Notes: generated by a model from the sequence alone, not told the origin. DNA of 36,044 bases from Alphaproteobacteria bacterium (GCA_022822405.1 JAJEBT010000184.1:1-36044), one strand, 5' to 3'; numbered from the stretch's first letter, positions 25,098 through 33,515 are shown. Numbers and translations: made by a program.

Positions 25098-26006
25098 ATG
25101 ACACGGTTTGTCATCCAGTCCCACGGCAGACTCCAGGAATGGGTTGCCGAGGAGCATGGCTACTTCGCTGCGGAAGGCCTTGAGTACGATCTGGCGCTGG
25201 GCCGGCCGGCGCGATGGTCGACCAGCGTGGCCAGTGCGGCGGAGGCGCCGCCGGAAGTCCGCCACGGCGCATTTGAATCCTACGAACAAGGGCGCGCCTG
25301 CAATATCTCGGCAGCATGTCACTGGACCGTAAACATGGCCGCGTCCGCCGGACATGGCAGGATGTGGGGCGATGCCTATTCGGTCACGCCCTCCGCGATC
25401 TTCGTGCCACCCGATTCGTCGGTTGCGAGGCCCGAGGACCTCGCGGGCATTCCCGTCGAGGTCGGCTACCATTCGGGAAGCCACTACTCCACGCTCCAGG
25501 CACTCCGCCGGTTCCTCGACCCCGGCGATATCAGACTCAACTTTGGCGGCGTGCTCTGGGACCGGCTCGCGCTGCTCGTCGAAGGCCGGGCCCAGGCCGG
25601 CAATGCTTTCGGTGCGCCCTACTACATTCTCGAACAGCTCGGCTTCCGCAAGATCGTCGATACGACCTTCATGATCGGCTCTCTCGTTACCAGCGATGCC
25701 GACCTTGATGACGTGCGCCGCTATTTCCGCGCGCTGCGCCGGGCTCAGCGAGACATCGATGCCGAGCCCGAGCGCTACACCCACTACTTCCTGCGCGAAC
25801 TCCCTGAGCGCTACCACGCGATGGTCGATGTCCGGCGCATGGGCCCCGGGGAACGCCTCGTTTTCGAGCCCTACACGCAGGAACTGTTCGAGCGGACCCA
25901 CAGATGGATGACCGATCTCGACCTGTTCCCCGACGACCAGAAAGGCTCCGGCAGCTATCACGAAGCGGTGCTGACGGGAATCGCGGCAGCTCCTATTTCC
26001 AGCTGA
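25098..26006 (+). CDS. Type-2 periplasmic-binding-fold protein without signal peptide (NMT1/THI5-like or dihydroxyphthalate-decarboxylase-like)
   Basis: This is a 302-residue protein. It has V-A-E-E-H-G-Y-F-A-A-E-G-L-E-Y near the start and R-P-E-D-L-A-G-I-P-V-E-V-G-Y-H-S-G-S-H-Y in the middle, a pattern of SsuA/THI5/NMT1-type binding proteins. The N-terminus (M-T-R-F-V-I-Q-S-H-G-R-L) has no signal peptide, so it should be cytosolic. 4,5-dihydroxyphthalate decarboxylase is a cytosolic enzyme of this fold found next to phthalate oxygenases, and a Rieske oxygenase of that type is divergent from this gene. I therefore infer an enzyme role, with no active-site proof. ATG has GGGAGAGG upstream. Its 3' end overlaps the opposite-strand gene by 14 bp. 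Confidence 0.8.
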   Translation: MTRFVIQSHGRLQEWVAEEHGYFAAEGLEYDLALGRPARWSTSVASAAEAPPEVRHGAFESYEQGRACNISAACHWTVNMAASAGHGRMWGDAYSVTPSAIFVPPDSSVARPEDLAGIPVEVGYHSGSHYSTLQALRRFLDPGDIRLNFGGVLWDRLALLVEGRAQAGNAFGAPYYILEQLGFRKIVDTTFMIGSLVTSDADLDDVRRYFRALRRAQRDIDAEPERYTHYFLRELPERYHAMVDVRRMGPGERLVFEPYTQELFERTHRWMTDLDLFPDDQKGSGSYHEAVLTGIAAAPISS

Positions 26007-27522
26007 TCCTGCCCATCTGCGCGCCGAAGGGATTGATGATCCCCTTTTCGATCACCAGGTCCTTGTTGTGGACGAACACAGATGACAGGCTTGCGATCGG
26101 AATGATGTAGGCCTGTTCGTTGATGCGGTTGAAGACCTGCCGGTAGAGCTTTTCGCGCTCGCCGGTATCGAAGGTCGCGCCCGCCTTCTTCATCCAGCCC
26201 TTGATCTGCTGGTCTCCGTAATAGTCCCGGGCCTTGCTGCCGAAATAAAAGGTGACCAGCGCATCGGCATCTGGAACGCCGCCTGAACTGAACTGGTGAA
26301 CCAGGGTCTGGATCTTGCCGCCCCTCTGCAGCTTGCGGTAGGCGCCGAAGGTCACGCTCTTGATCGAGGCCTTGACGCCGACCGCGCGGAGATATCCGGC
26401 GATCGCCTCGGCAACCTTGCGGCTCTCCCCGAGCGTGGTGATCTGCAGCGCGAGGTTCGATTTGCCCGCCTCGGCCAGCAATTTCTTCGCAGCCGCCGGA
26501 TCGTAGGGCGGCGGCTTCAGATCGAACACGCATCCGATCTGGAGAGGCTTGCAGATCGAATCCATGCGCGCCACAGCATCGCCGCCAGCGAAGATGTTGC
26601 GGCGGATCGATTCTCTGTCGATGGCATGGATCAGGGCCCGGCGCACGCGGACATCCTTGAGATCGTCCTTGCCGCTCCGTCCCAGCGCGTCGAAGGCGAT
26701 GTAGCGGAACAGGATGCCGTTGCTGACCGTCATGCCGAGCACCGGATTGAGCGCCAGATTGTCGGCCTGGTCCTTCGGCACGTTATGGATCATGTCGAGT
26801 CCCCCCGTGATCAGCTGTGCCACTTGGGTCTGGACGTCGGGGATCGGCAGGACATGCACGTTCGCGATCTTTCCGGCGGGCTTCGATGGCGCGCCGTGGG
26901 CATAGGCCTCGTTACGCACCATCCGGACGCCCTTGTCCGGACTGTAGGCGACGACCTTGTAGGGGCCTGTGCCGATAGGCTTCTTGCCGAACGTCACCTT
27001 TTTCTCGAGCTTGCCGTGAGCGTCGGAAGGCAGGATCGGAATGCTGACGGCGAATCTCGCCATGGCAACCGCGCGCGGCCCCTTGGTCGTCACGCGGACC
27101 GTGTAGCGGTCCACCTTGGTGGCCTTCTTGATCCACAGGAAGCGTGTCTTGATGCGGAACTTGACCTTGGGATCGCTGATCCAGTTCAGGGTATAGACCA
27201 CGTCGTCGGCATCCATCGGCGATCCGTCATGGAACCGGACATCGTCGCGCAGCACGAATTCGTAGGTCGTCGGATCGATCTGCTTCCAGCTCTTCGCGAG
27301 CAGCGGTTCGAAGGCCTTTGTTTTCTCGTTGTAGGTGATCAACGTGTCGAATACCGCGCGCGCGGTGAACGATGTCTCTCCCTTGGGGTCATAGATCAAG
27401 TCGACGCCCGGGATGGGATCGTAGAACCCGACCCTGAGCGTATCTGCAGACTTTTGCGCCGCTGCTGGCGCCATCGCCAGTACTCCGGCCGCTGTCGCGG
27501 CGATGAAGAGTTTGCGCGTCAT
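25993..27522 (-). CDS. ABC transporter solute-binding protein, family 5 (peptide/nickel/opine type)
   Basis: This is a 509-residue secreted binding protein. The signal peptide ends near A-P-A-A-A-Q. The family-5 pattern follows: L-A-K-S-W-K-Q-I-D-P-T-T-Y-E-F-V-L-R-D-D-V-R-F-H-D-G-S-P near residues 75-100, G-T-G-P-Y-K-V, and V-R-R-A-L-I-H-A-I-D-R. ATG at 27522 has GGGAGG upstream; an opening at 27855 would add 111 residues that ignore the signal peptide. It is divergent, 93 bp away, from the gene run holding the matching DppBCDF-type subunits, which it likely serves. The ligand is unknown. The context suggests an aromatic acid or conjugate rather than a peptide. Confidence 0.94.
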   Translation of the reverse strand: MTRKLFIAATAAGVLAMAPAAAQKSADTLRVGFYDPIPGVDLIYDPKGETSFTARAVFDTLITYNEKTKAFEPLLAKSWKQIDPTTYEFVLRDDVRFHDGSPMDADDVVYTLNWISDPKVKFRIKTRFLWIKKATKVDRYTVRVTTKGPRAVAMARFAVSIPILPSDAHGKLEKKVTFGKKPIGTGPYKVVAYSPDKGVRMVRNEAYAHGAPSKPAGKIANVHVLPIPDVQTQVAQLITGGLDMIHNVPKDQADNLALNPVLGMTVSNGILFRYIAFDALGRSGKDDLKDVRVRRALIHAIDRESIRRNIFAGGDAVARMDSICKPLQIGCVFDLKPPPYDPAAAKKLLAEAGKSNLALQITTLGESRKVAEAIAGYLRAVGVKASIKSVTFGAYRKLQRGGKIQTLVHQFSSGGVPDADALVTFYFGSKARDYYGDQQIKGWMKKAGATFDTGEREKLYRQVFNRINEQAYIIPIASLSSVFVHNKDLVIEKGIINPFGAQMGRISWK

Positions 27523-27541
27523 AACCTGCCTCCCTATTCTT

Positions 27542-27570
27542 GGTGCGGATCGCAACGGGACCTGCGCACC
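27542..27570. promoter_or_regulatory. Inverted repeat in the divergent promoter gap
   Basis: GGTGCG (27542-27547) and CGCACC (27565-27570) form 6-bp arms 17 bp apart in the 93-bp gap between the binding-protein gene and the amidohydrolase gene. Both promoters should lie here. A shared regulator could bind it, but the arms are short and may be chance. Confidence 0.25.
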
Positions 27571-27615
27571 CGCCGCTTCGCCCTGACTGTAGCAGACTTC
27601 TGGGGAGACGAGGAA

Positions 27616-28629
27616 ATGATCATCGACTGCCATGCCCATGTCAGCGCGCCAGCCGAACTGTGGGCCTACAAGGCGAGTCTTGTTTCGCACCGCGGCTCCC
27701 ACGGCCGCGGCCGCGTCAACGTCAGCGACGACGACATCCGCCATGCCGTCGAGAAACAGCATTTTCCCGGTTCTGGCCACAGCCACATGGACTATATCGA
27801 CACGCTCGGCACCGACATGCAACTGCTCTCGCCGCGCCCCTTCCAGCTCATGCATTCCGAAAAACCCTCAAAGCTCGTGCAGTGGTTCCACGAGGAATGC
27901 AACAACATGATCCACCGCCAGATGGGAATCTATCCGGATCGCTTCGTCGGCGTCGCCGGCCTGCCCCAGCCCTGCGGCGAACCTCTTGACATGGCGATCG
28001 CCGAACTCGGGCGCTGCGTCAGCGAACTCGGCTTCAGGGGTTGTCTGCTTAACCCCGACCCCTACGAGAACACCGGTATCCACCCGCCGCCGCTCGGCGA
28101 CCGCTATTGGTATCCGCTCTATGAGAAGCTGTGCGAACTCGATGTGCCGGCTCACATCCACGGTACCGGGTCGAGATCGGAGCGTGAGCCCTACTCGCTG
28201 CGCTTCATCAACGAGGAGACGACAGCGGTATACGGCCTCGTCAATTCAACGGTGCTCGACGACTTCCCCGATCTCAGGATCGTTGTCAGCCACGGCGGCG
28301 GCGCTGTTCCCTATCAGCTGGGACGCTTCGAATCAGGGACTCTCCGCCGCCCTGGCGCCGAGCGGTTCAGCCAACGCATGCGGCGGCTGTTCTACGACAC
28401 GGTGCTCTACACCAGAGAGGCGGTGGAACTCCTGATCAAGGTTGCCGGTGTCGACCAGTGCCTCTTTGGCGCCGAGTGTCCGGGCGTCGGCTCGTCCGTC
28501 AATCCCGACACCGGACGGCACATGGACGATGTCGCGTACCACATTCGGGAAATCGACTGGCTGTCGGACAGCGACAGGGAGAAAATCTTCGCCGGCAACG
28601 CAAGGCGCGTGTTCGGGCTCGCGCCGTAG
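27616..28629 (+). CDS. Amidohydrolase-family protein resembling 4-oxalomesaconate hydratase (LigJ)
   Basis: This is a 337-residue TIM-barrel protein. Metal ligands are D-C-H6-x-H8 at the N-terminus, H182 in A-H-I-H-G, H226 in V-S-H-G-G-G-A-V-P, and E287 in F-G-A-E-C-P-G. From memory, LigJ of Sphingobium uses two N-terminal histidines, a later histidine and a glutamate at this place instead of the usual aspartate. The segments L-N-P-D-P and P-P-L-x-D-R-x-W-Y-P-x-Y-E-K also match LigJ. LigJ hydrates 4-oxalomesaconate in the protocatechuate 4,5-cleavage and gallate pathways. ATG at 27616 has GGGAG and GAGG upstream. First gene of the plus-strand run that ends with a LigB-type dioxygenase. Confidence 0.88.
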   Translation: MIIDCHAHVSAPAELWAYKASLVSHRGSHGRGRVNVSDDDIRHAVEKQHFPGSGHSHMDYIDTLGTDMQLLSPRPFQLMHSEKPSKLVQWFHEECNNMIHRQMGIYPDRFVGVAGLPQPCGEPLDMAIAELGRCVSELGFRGCLLNPDPYENTGIHPPPLGDRYWYPLYEKLCELDVPAHIHGTGSRSEREPYSLRFINEETTAVYGLVNSTVLDDFPDLRIVVSHGGGAVPYQLGRFESGTLRRPGAERFSQRMRRLFYDTVLYTREAVELLIKVAGVDQCLFGAECPGVGSSVNPDTGRHMDDVAYHIREIDWLSDSDREKIFAGNARRVFGLAP

Positions 28630-28660
28630 AGCCGGGCGGCGCGGAACGAGGAAGGCCGCC

Positions 28661-29578
28661 ATGGGGCGCTTCCTGCTGCAGCGGGCCGGCGTAGCGCTGC
28701 TCGTCGCGGTCACCGTCTCTATCATCGGCTTTGCGCTGCTGCGCATTTCAGGCGATCTCGCAGCCGACCTCGCCGGCGAGGACGCGACGCCGGAAGAAAT
28801 TGCCGAGATCGCGAAGCTCTATGGCCTCGATCTTCCGATTCACGAGCAGTATCTCGAGTGGGCGGGACGCGCGCTCGGCGGCGATCTTGGCCAGTCCCTG
28901 TTCACCAGCGAGCCGGTTCTCGAACTCATCCTCGACCGCGTCGGAGTCACCGTCAGCCTGTCGGTCTACTCCCTTCTCCTTGCCCTTGCCCTCGCCATCC
29001 CGCTTGGCGTTGCCGCGGCGATCAGGGTGAACAGTTGGATCGACCGGGCGGCACTCGCGGTTGCGGTTTTCGGCCAGGCGATCCCGAATTTCTGGTTCGG
29101 ACTGATACTGATCTACCTGTTCGGCGTTGTGCTGGGCTGGTTGCCGATCTCCGGCTCGGACAGTTTCGCGCATTTCGTGCTGCCCACGGTGGCGCTCGGG
29201 ACTGCGGTCATGCCGGCCTTGATGCGGCTGACCCGAGCCGGCATGCTCGAGGTGCTCGATTCCGACTATGTCCGCACCGCCTGGGCCAAGGGCCTCCGCT
29301 CCCCGACGGTATTCTTCAAGCACGCACTGCGCAACGCGGTTCTGCCCGTCGTGTCACTGTCCGCGGTTTCTCTTGGTTTCCTTCTCGGCGGTTCCGTCAT
29401 CGTCGAGACCGTGTTCGCGCTCAACGGGATCGGCCTCCTCGCCTACCAATCGATCCTGCGTAGCGACTTTCCGGTGGTGCAGTCGATCCTGGTCTTCGTC
29501 TCGTTCGCCTACATCCTGCTCACGCTTGCCTCCGACCTGATCAACGCGCGGCTGGATCCTCGCATCCGCCTGGATTGA
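28661..29578 (+). CDS. ABC transporter permease, DppB/OppB type
   Basis: This is a 305-residue inner-membrane protein with about six membrane segments. It opens with the family's R-x-G-V-A-L-L-V-A-V-T-V-S-I-I-G-F. The EAA-type loop is Y-V-R-T-A-W-A-K-G-L-R, where the permease meets the ATPase, followed by H-A-L-R-N-A-V-L-P-V-V and G-G-S-V-I-V-E-T-V-F. ATG at 28661 has AGGAAGG upstream, 31 bp after the LigJ-like gene. It forms the translocation pore with the next gene. Confidence 0.95.
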   Translation: MGRFLLQRAGVALLVAVTVSIIGFALLRISGDLAADLAGEDATPEEIAEIAKLYGLDLPIHEQYLEWAGRALGGDLGQSLFTSEPVLELILDRVGVTVSLSVYSLLLALALAIPLGVAAAIRVNSWIDRAALAVAVFGQAIPNFWFGLILIYLFGVVLGWLPISGSDSFAHFVLPTVALGTAVMPALMRLTRAGMLEVLDSDYVRTAWAKGLRSPTVFFKHALRNAVLPVVSLSAVSLGFLLGGSVIVETVFALNGIGLLAYQSILRSDFPVVQSILVFVSFAYILLTLASDLINARLDPRIRLD

Positions 29579-29581
29579 ACG

Positions 29582-30484
29582 ATGGCAACCGACATGTTCC
29601 AGGACGAGTTTGCGACCGCGACGCCAACGCCGGGCGAGATCATGAGGCGGCGGGCCCGCTCGCATCTCGGCTTCCTCGCCGGCGGAGGCTTCGTAGCGCT
29701 GGTCGTGCTGCTTGCCGTGCTTGCGCCCTACGTGACGCCCTACGACCCCTACAGCCAGAACCTCGAGGCGCGGCTGGTCGGCCCGGTCTGGGCGGCAGAC
29801 GGAAGCTGGGCCCATCTTCTCGGAACCGATTCGCTGGGCCGGGACTATCTCACCCGCATCCTCTACGGCGCTCGGGTCTCGCTGATCGTCGGCCTCGGGG
29901 CGGCACTGATATCGGGCACCGTCGGCTCCTTGATCGGCGTTGTAGGGGGGTATTTCGGCGGACGGATCGACGCCGTCGTGATGTACCTGATCAACGTGAA
30001 GCTTGCCCTGCCCGGCATTCTCGTGGCGCTATCGCTGGTGTCGATCTTCGGCGGTTCGCTGCTTGCGCTCGTCTGCATCCTCGGTTTCCTGTTCTGGGAT
30101 CGTTTCGCCGTCGTCGTCCGCAGCGTTACCCAGCAGGTCAGGAGTCACGATTTCATCACCGCGGCCGAAGCTGTAGGCGCCTCCCGGCCACGCATCATCT
30201 TCCGCGAGGTGCTGCCCAACGTGACCAGCCAGATCATCGTCATCGCCAGCCTCGAGATGGCGATCGCAATCCTCGTCGAGGCCGTTCTCTCCTTCCTCGG
30301 TCTCGGCATCCAGCCGCCGACACCCTCCTGGGGTCTGCTGGTTTCCGAAGGGCGCAACTTCATGTTCTTCAAACCCTATCTGATCACCCTGCCCGGCCTC
30401 GCCATCTTCTTGCTGGTGATCGCGATAAACCTGATGGGCGACGGCATTCGCGACATCACAGCGCCTGAAGGCCGCAACCGATGA
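29582..30484 (+). CDS. ABC transporter permease, DppC/OppC type
   Basis: This is a 300-residue permease with six likely membrane segments. It shows the DppC features: a short cytosolic N-terminus, D-P-Y-S-Q-N-L, G-T-D-S-L-G-R-D-Y-L-T-R-I-L-Y-G-A-R near residues 81-98, and a coupling loop F-I-T-A-A-E-A-V-G-A-S-R. The start is 3 bp after the DppB-like stop, and its own stop overlaps the next gene by ATGA. It is a heterodimer partner of the upstream permease. Confidence 0.95.
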   Translation: MATDMFQDEFATATPTPGEIMRRRARSHLGFLAGGGFVALVVLLAVLAPYVTPYDPYSQNLEARLVGPVWAADGSWAHLLGTDSLGRDYLTRILYGARVSLIVGLGAALISGTVGSLIGVVGGYFGGRIDAVVMYLINVKLALPGILVALSLVSIFGGSLLALVCILGFLFWDRFAVVVRSVTQQVRSHDFITAAEAVGASRPRIIFREVLPNVTSQIIVIASLEMAIAILVEAVLSFLGLGIQPPTPSWGLLVSEGRNFMFFKPYLITLPGLAIFLLVIAINLMGDGIRDITAPEGRNR

Positions 30485-31485
30485 GTGCCGCCGACACTCC
30501 GGTTCTTGCCGTCCAGGGCCTCAGCGTCGACATTGCGGTGCCCTCGGGTGTCCTCCATGCCGTCGACGACGTCGATTTCTCGGTGCGCCGGGGCGAGACA
30601 CTCGCCATCGTCGGCGAATCCGGATGCGGCAAGACGATGACCGCGCTTGCAGTCATGCGCCTGCTGCCCCGCGAAGCAAGGCTGCGCGCGCGCCGCCTCC
30701 TGCTCGACGGCGAGGAACTGCGCAACATTCCGGATCGCGATTTTGCCGACCTCCGCGGCAGCCGCATGGGGATGATCTTTCAGGATCCGATGACCTCCCT
30801 CAACCCGGTATATACGATCGGCAACCAGATCGAGGAGATATTCCTTCGCCACCAGCGTGGCAGCCGCGCGGAGGCCCGCGACCGCGCTTCCTACCTGCTC
30901 CACCGCGTCGGAATTCCCAACGCCACCGTCCGGCTCGGCCAGTTCCCGCATCATCTCTCCGGCGGCCTCCGCCAGCGCGCGATGATCGCCATGGCGCTCA
31001 TGTGCGAGCCCTCGCTGATCATCGCTGATGAACCGACGACGGCGCTCGACGTTACCGTTCAGGCCCAGATTTTGCGCCTGCTCGCCGAATTGCAATCTGA
31101 GTTCAACATGGCGTTGATCCTAATCACGCACGACCTCGGCGTGGTCGCCCGAACTGCCGACCGGGTCGCGGTCATGTATGCGGGCAGGATCGTCGAAAGC
31201 GGCAGTTCGGAGCAGATCTTCGCCTCTCCCACCCATCCCTACACGCGCGGACTGATCGAGTGCATACCGCATCCCGACGGGTCCGGAACCAGGCTCGGTG
31301 CAATTCCCGGCATCGTTCCCTCCCTGATCGGCGACCTGACGGGCTGCATGTTCCGCAATCGTTGTGCTCTTGTCGAAGACCGCTGCCGACAGGAAGGAAA
31401 CTCGCAGCGTGAGCTCGCGGACGGCCACTATTACCGCTGCATCCATCCCCTGCACCGTCTCCTGCCCGGCGCGGTAGCGCCATGA
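30481..31485 (+). CDS. ABC transporter ATP-binding protein, DppD/OppD type
   Basis: This is a 334-residue ATPase. It has Walker A G-E-S-G-C-G-K-T, Q-loop F-Q-D-P-M-T-S-L-N-P, signature H-L-S-G-G-L-R-Q-R, Walker B L-I-I-A-D-E-P-T-T-A-L-D and H-loop T-H-D. The C-terminal oligopeptide-transporter extension carries the cysteine-rich C-M-F-R-N-R-C segment. It overlaps both neighbours by ATGA, so the four transporter subunits are translated in a coupled way. Confidence 0.96.
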   Translation: MSAADTPVLAVQGLSVDIAVPSGVLHAVDDVDFSVRRGETLAIVGESGCGKTMTALAVMRLLPREARLRARRLLLDGEELRNIPDRDFADLRGSRMGMIFQDPMTSLNPVYTIGNQIEEIFLRHQRGSRAEARDRASYLLHRVGIPNATVRLGQFPHHLSGGLRQRAMIAMALMCEPSLIIADEPTTALDVTVQAQILRLLAELQSEFNMALILITHDLGVVARTADRVAVMYAGRIVESGSSEQIFASPTHPYTRGLIECIPHPDGSGTRLGAIPGIVPSLIGDLTGCMFRNRCALVEDRCRQEGNSQRELADGHYYRCIHPLHRLLPGAVAP

Positions 31486-32492
31486 TGGAGCCGCGGCATG
31501 CTGGCGGCCCGGATCCGGAGCCTCCGGTGCTTGAATGCACCGGCGTCACGCGCGCGTTCAGGGTCAAGGGACGCCTGTTCAACCCCGCCCGTACCCTCTG
31601 CGCCGTCGATGCCGTCTCGTTCTCGGTGAGGCGTGGAGAAGTCTTTGCCATCGTCGGCGAAAGCGGTGCCGGCAAGACGACGCTGGCGAAGATGCTCCTC
31701 GGGCTCCAGGCGCCGTCGTCCGGCGTCATCCGGTTTGCCGGACGGCCGCTCGGCGAGGTCGGGAGGGTTGCGATCGCGCGCCGGGTTCAACCGGTGTTCC
31801 AGGATCCCTATTCCTCGCTCAACCCGAGAAAGACCCTGGGCCAGATCATCAGCCTGCCGCTCGCCGTGCACCGCATCGGTACCGAAGCCGACAGGCGGGC
31901 ACGGGTCGACGAGATCATGGCGATGGTCGGTCTTCCCGAGCACCTGCTCCACGCCTATCCCAACCAGCTTTCCGGAGGTCAGCGCCAGCGTGTTGCGATC
32001 GCGCGCGCCCTGGCGATGAAGCCCGACATCCTCGTCTGCGACGAACCGACTTCCGCCCTCGACGTTTCGGTACAGGCCCAGATCATCAATCTTCTCAGGG
32101 AACTGCAACAGGAGCTTGGCCTGACATACGTGCTGGTGAGCCACGATCTTGGCGTCATCCGGCACATGGCGGATCGCGTCGCAGTGATGTATCTTGGACG
32201 TATGGTGGAAATCGGACGCACCGCGCAGATTTTTCGGGCACCGAGGCATCCCTATACCGAAATGCTCCTCGGTGCCATCCTCACGCCTGAACCCGAACTC
32301 GGACTACCGCCGGGCCCAGCGGAGGACAGCTTTCCCGACCCGCTCGATCCACCGGACGGCTGCCGCTTTCATCCGCGATGCCCGAGTGTGCAGAATCCCT
32401 GCCGCCACACCTCCCCGGAAACCCGTCACGACGCCCACGGCAGCGTGGAGTGTCACCTCCATCCGGCGGAACAGGAGACACGATATGGCTGA
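31482..32492 (+). CDS. ABC transporter ATP-binding protein, DppF/OppF type
   Basis: This is a 336-residue second ATPase. It has Walker A G-E-S-G-A-G-K-T-T, Q-loop F-Q-D-P-Y-S-S-L-N-P, signature L-S-G-G-Q-R-Q-R, Walker B I-L-V-C-D-E-P-T-S-A-L-D and S-H-D. The C-terminal C-R-F-H-P-R-C motif of the OppF type is present. It pairs with the upstream ATPase. Its 3' end overlaps the LigB-like gene by 8 bp, tying transport to the ring-cleavage step. Confidence 0.96.
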   Translation: MMEPRHAGGPDPEPPVLECTGVTRAFRVKGRLFNPARTLCAVDAVSFSVRRGEVFAIVGESGAGKTTLAKMLLGLQAPSSGVIRFAGRPLGEVGRVAIARRVQPVFQDPYSSLNPRKTLGQIISLPLAVHRIGTEADRRARVDEIMAMVGLPEHLLHAYPNQLSGGQRQRVAIARALAMKPDILVCDEPTSALDVSVQAQIINLLRELQQELGLTYVLVSHDLGVIRHMADRVAVMYLGRMVEIGRTAQIFRAPRHPYTEMLLGAILTPEPELGLPPGPAEDSFPDPLDPPDGCRFHPRCPSVQNPCRHTSPETRHDAHGSVECHLHPAEQETRYG

Positions 32493-33495
32493 AGCTGCTC
32501 TCGGCCTGTGGACCACCCACGGCCCTACACTCAATACGTCCCCCGACCAGTGGGTGAACCGGGTCAAGGCCGACGTCGCACAGAAACACTGGTTCAAGGG
32601 CGAGGAGTTATCCTTCGACGAGCTGATCGAACGCCGCGCCGACGAGCGGATCGACGAAAAATTCACAGACGCCGAGCGGCGGCGGCGCCACGAAGCCTGC
32701 CAGAAGGCGATCGCGGAGCTCGCCGGTCGCTGGGAGGCGGAAGCGCCGGACGCCTGCATCATTCTCGGTAATGACCAGCGCGAGCTGTTCCTTCCCGAGA
32801 TCCAGCCGACCTTCACGATCTATTACGGCGAAAACTTTTACAACCTGCCGCTCACCGATGCGCAGCGAAAGATGCTGCCTCCCGGAATCGAGGAGGCCGA
32901 CTGGGCCTACCGACCCGAAGAGCGGACCGTCTACCCGGGATTGCCCGAACTTGCCGAACATGTATTCGAACAGGCGACGGAAGACGGGTTCGATACGGCG
33001 GCGTCAGCGGCATGGCCATGCCACGAGAATCACCGTCATACGGGAACGCCGCACGCCTTCAGCTTTGTGCTCCGGCGCATCATGCGCGACCGTGCGGTTC
33101 CCACCCTGCCGGTCATCGCCAACACCTTCTATCCGCCCAACCAGCCGACGCCGCGGCGCTGTTACGAATTCGGCCGCATGATTGGCCGTGCCGTCCGACG
33201 CTGGGACTCGAATGCCCGTATTGCCGTCGTCGGATCAGGCGGCATGTCCCATTTCTGCATCGATGAGGAGCTCGACCAGCGCGTTCTCGAGGCGCTCTCC
33301 GCGCGCGACAGCCAGGCCCTGTGCGCTATCGAACCCGAGTTGCTGCGCTCCGGGTCCTCGGAATTGCTCAACTGGATCGTCGCGTCCGGGATCTTGTTCG
33401 AGACCGAACTGTCGGGCGATGTCATCGACTACGTGCCGTGCTACCGATCGGATGCAGGGACCGGCACGGCCAACGGCTTCGTCTGCTGGAACTGA
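32485..33495 (+). CDS. Class III (LigB-type) extradiol ring-cleavage dioxygenase homologue
   Basis: This is a 336-residue LigB-superfamily protein. It shares T-H12-G-P-T-L with LigB's first iron ligand, G-G-M-S-H256 with its acid-base histidine, and S-S-E293-L-L-N-W with its glutamate ligand. The N-D-H motif that gives LigB's second histidine ligand is N-D-Q98 here. The segment R-H-T-G-T-P-H aligns with another active-site region. LigB enzymes open protocatechuate or gallate rings at the 4,5 bond; with the Gln change the activity and metal are uncertain. A LigA-like small subunit is not visible. ATG has AGGAGA upstream, and the gene starts 8 bp before the DppF-like stop. Last gene of the run. 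Confidence 0.9.
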   Translation: MAEAALGLWTTHGPTLNTSPDQWVNRVKADVAQKHWFKGEELSFDELIERRADERIDEKFTDAERRRRHEACQKAIAELAGRWEAEAPDACIILGNDQRELFLPEIQPTFTIYYGENFYNLPLTDAQRKMLPPGIEEADWAYRPEERTVYPGLPELAEHVFEQATEDGFDTAASAAWPCHENHRHTGTPHAFSFVLRRIMRDRAVPTLPVIANTFYPPNQPTPRRCYEFGRMIGRAVRRWDSNARIAVVGSGGMSHFCIDEELDQRVLEALSARDSQALCAIEPELLRSGSSELLNWIVASGILFETELSGDVIDYVPCYRSDAGTGTANGFVCWN

Positions 33496-33496
33496 T

Positions 33497-33515
33497 CCGG
33501 CGCAAGCAGCGCCGG
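33497..33515 (+). terminator. Hairpin between converging ligB-like gene and hflX
   Basis: CCGGCGC-AAGCA-GCGCCGG is a perfect 7-bp stem starting 2 bp after the dioxygenase stop, in the 65-bp gap before the convergent hflX end. The T-run is missing, so it may work with Rho or stabilise the 3' end. Confidence 0.45.

Noticed and set aside
24989..25114. Longer Rieske oxygenase starting at 25114
   Set aside because: It would overlap the start and ribosome binding site of the divergent gene at 25098, and the family start fits the ATG at 24988.
26296..27615. Plus-strand 440-codon extension in front of the LigJ-like gene
   Set aside because: It is antisense to the binding-protein gene; the real start at 27616 has a ribosome binding site and the family's N-terminal metal motif.
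27523..27855. Longer family-5 binding protein starting at 27855
   Set aside because: It would bury a classic signal peptide inside the protein and overlap the divergent LigJ-like gene.
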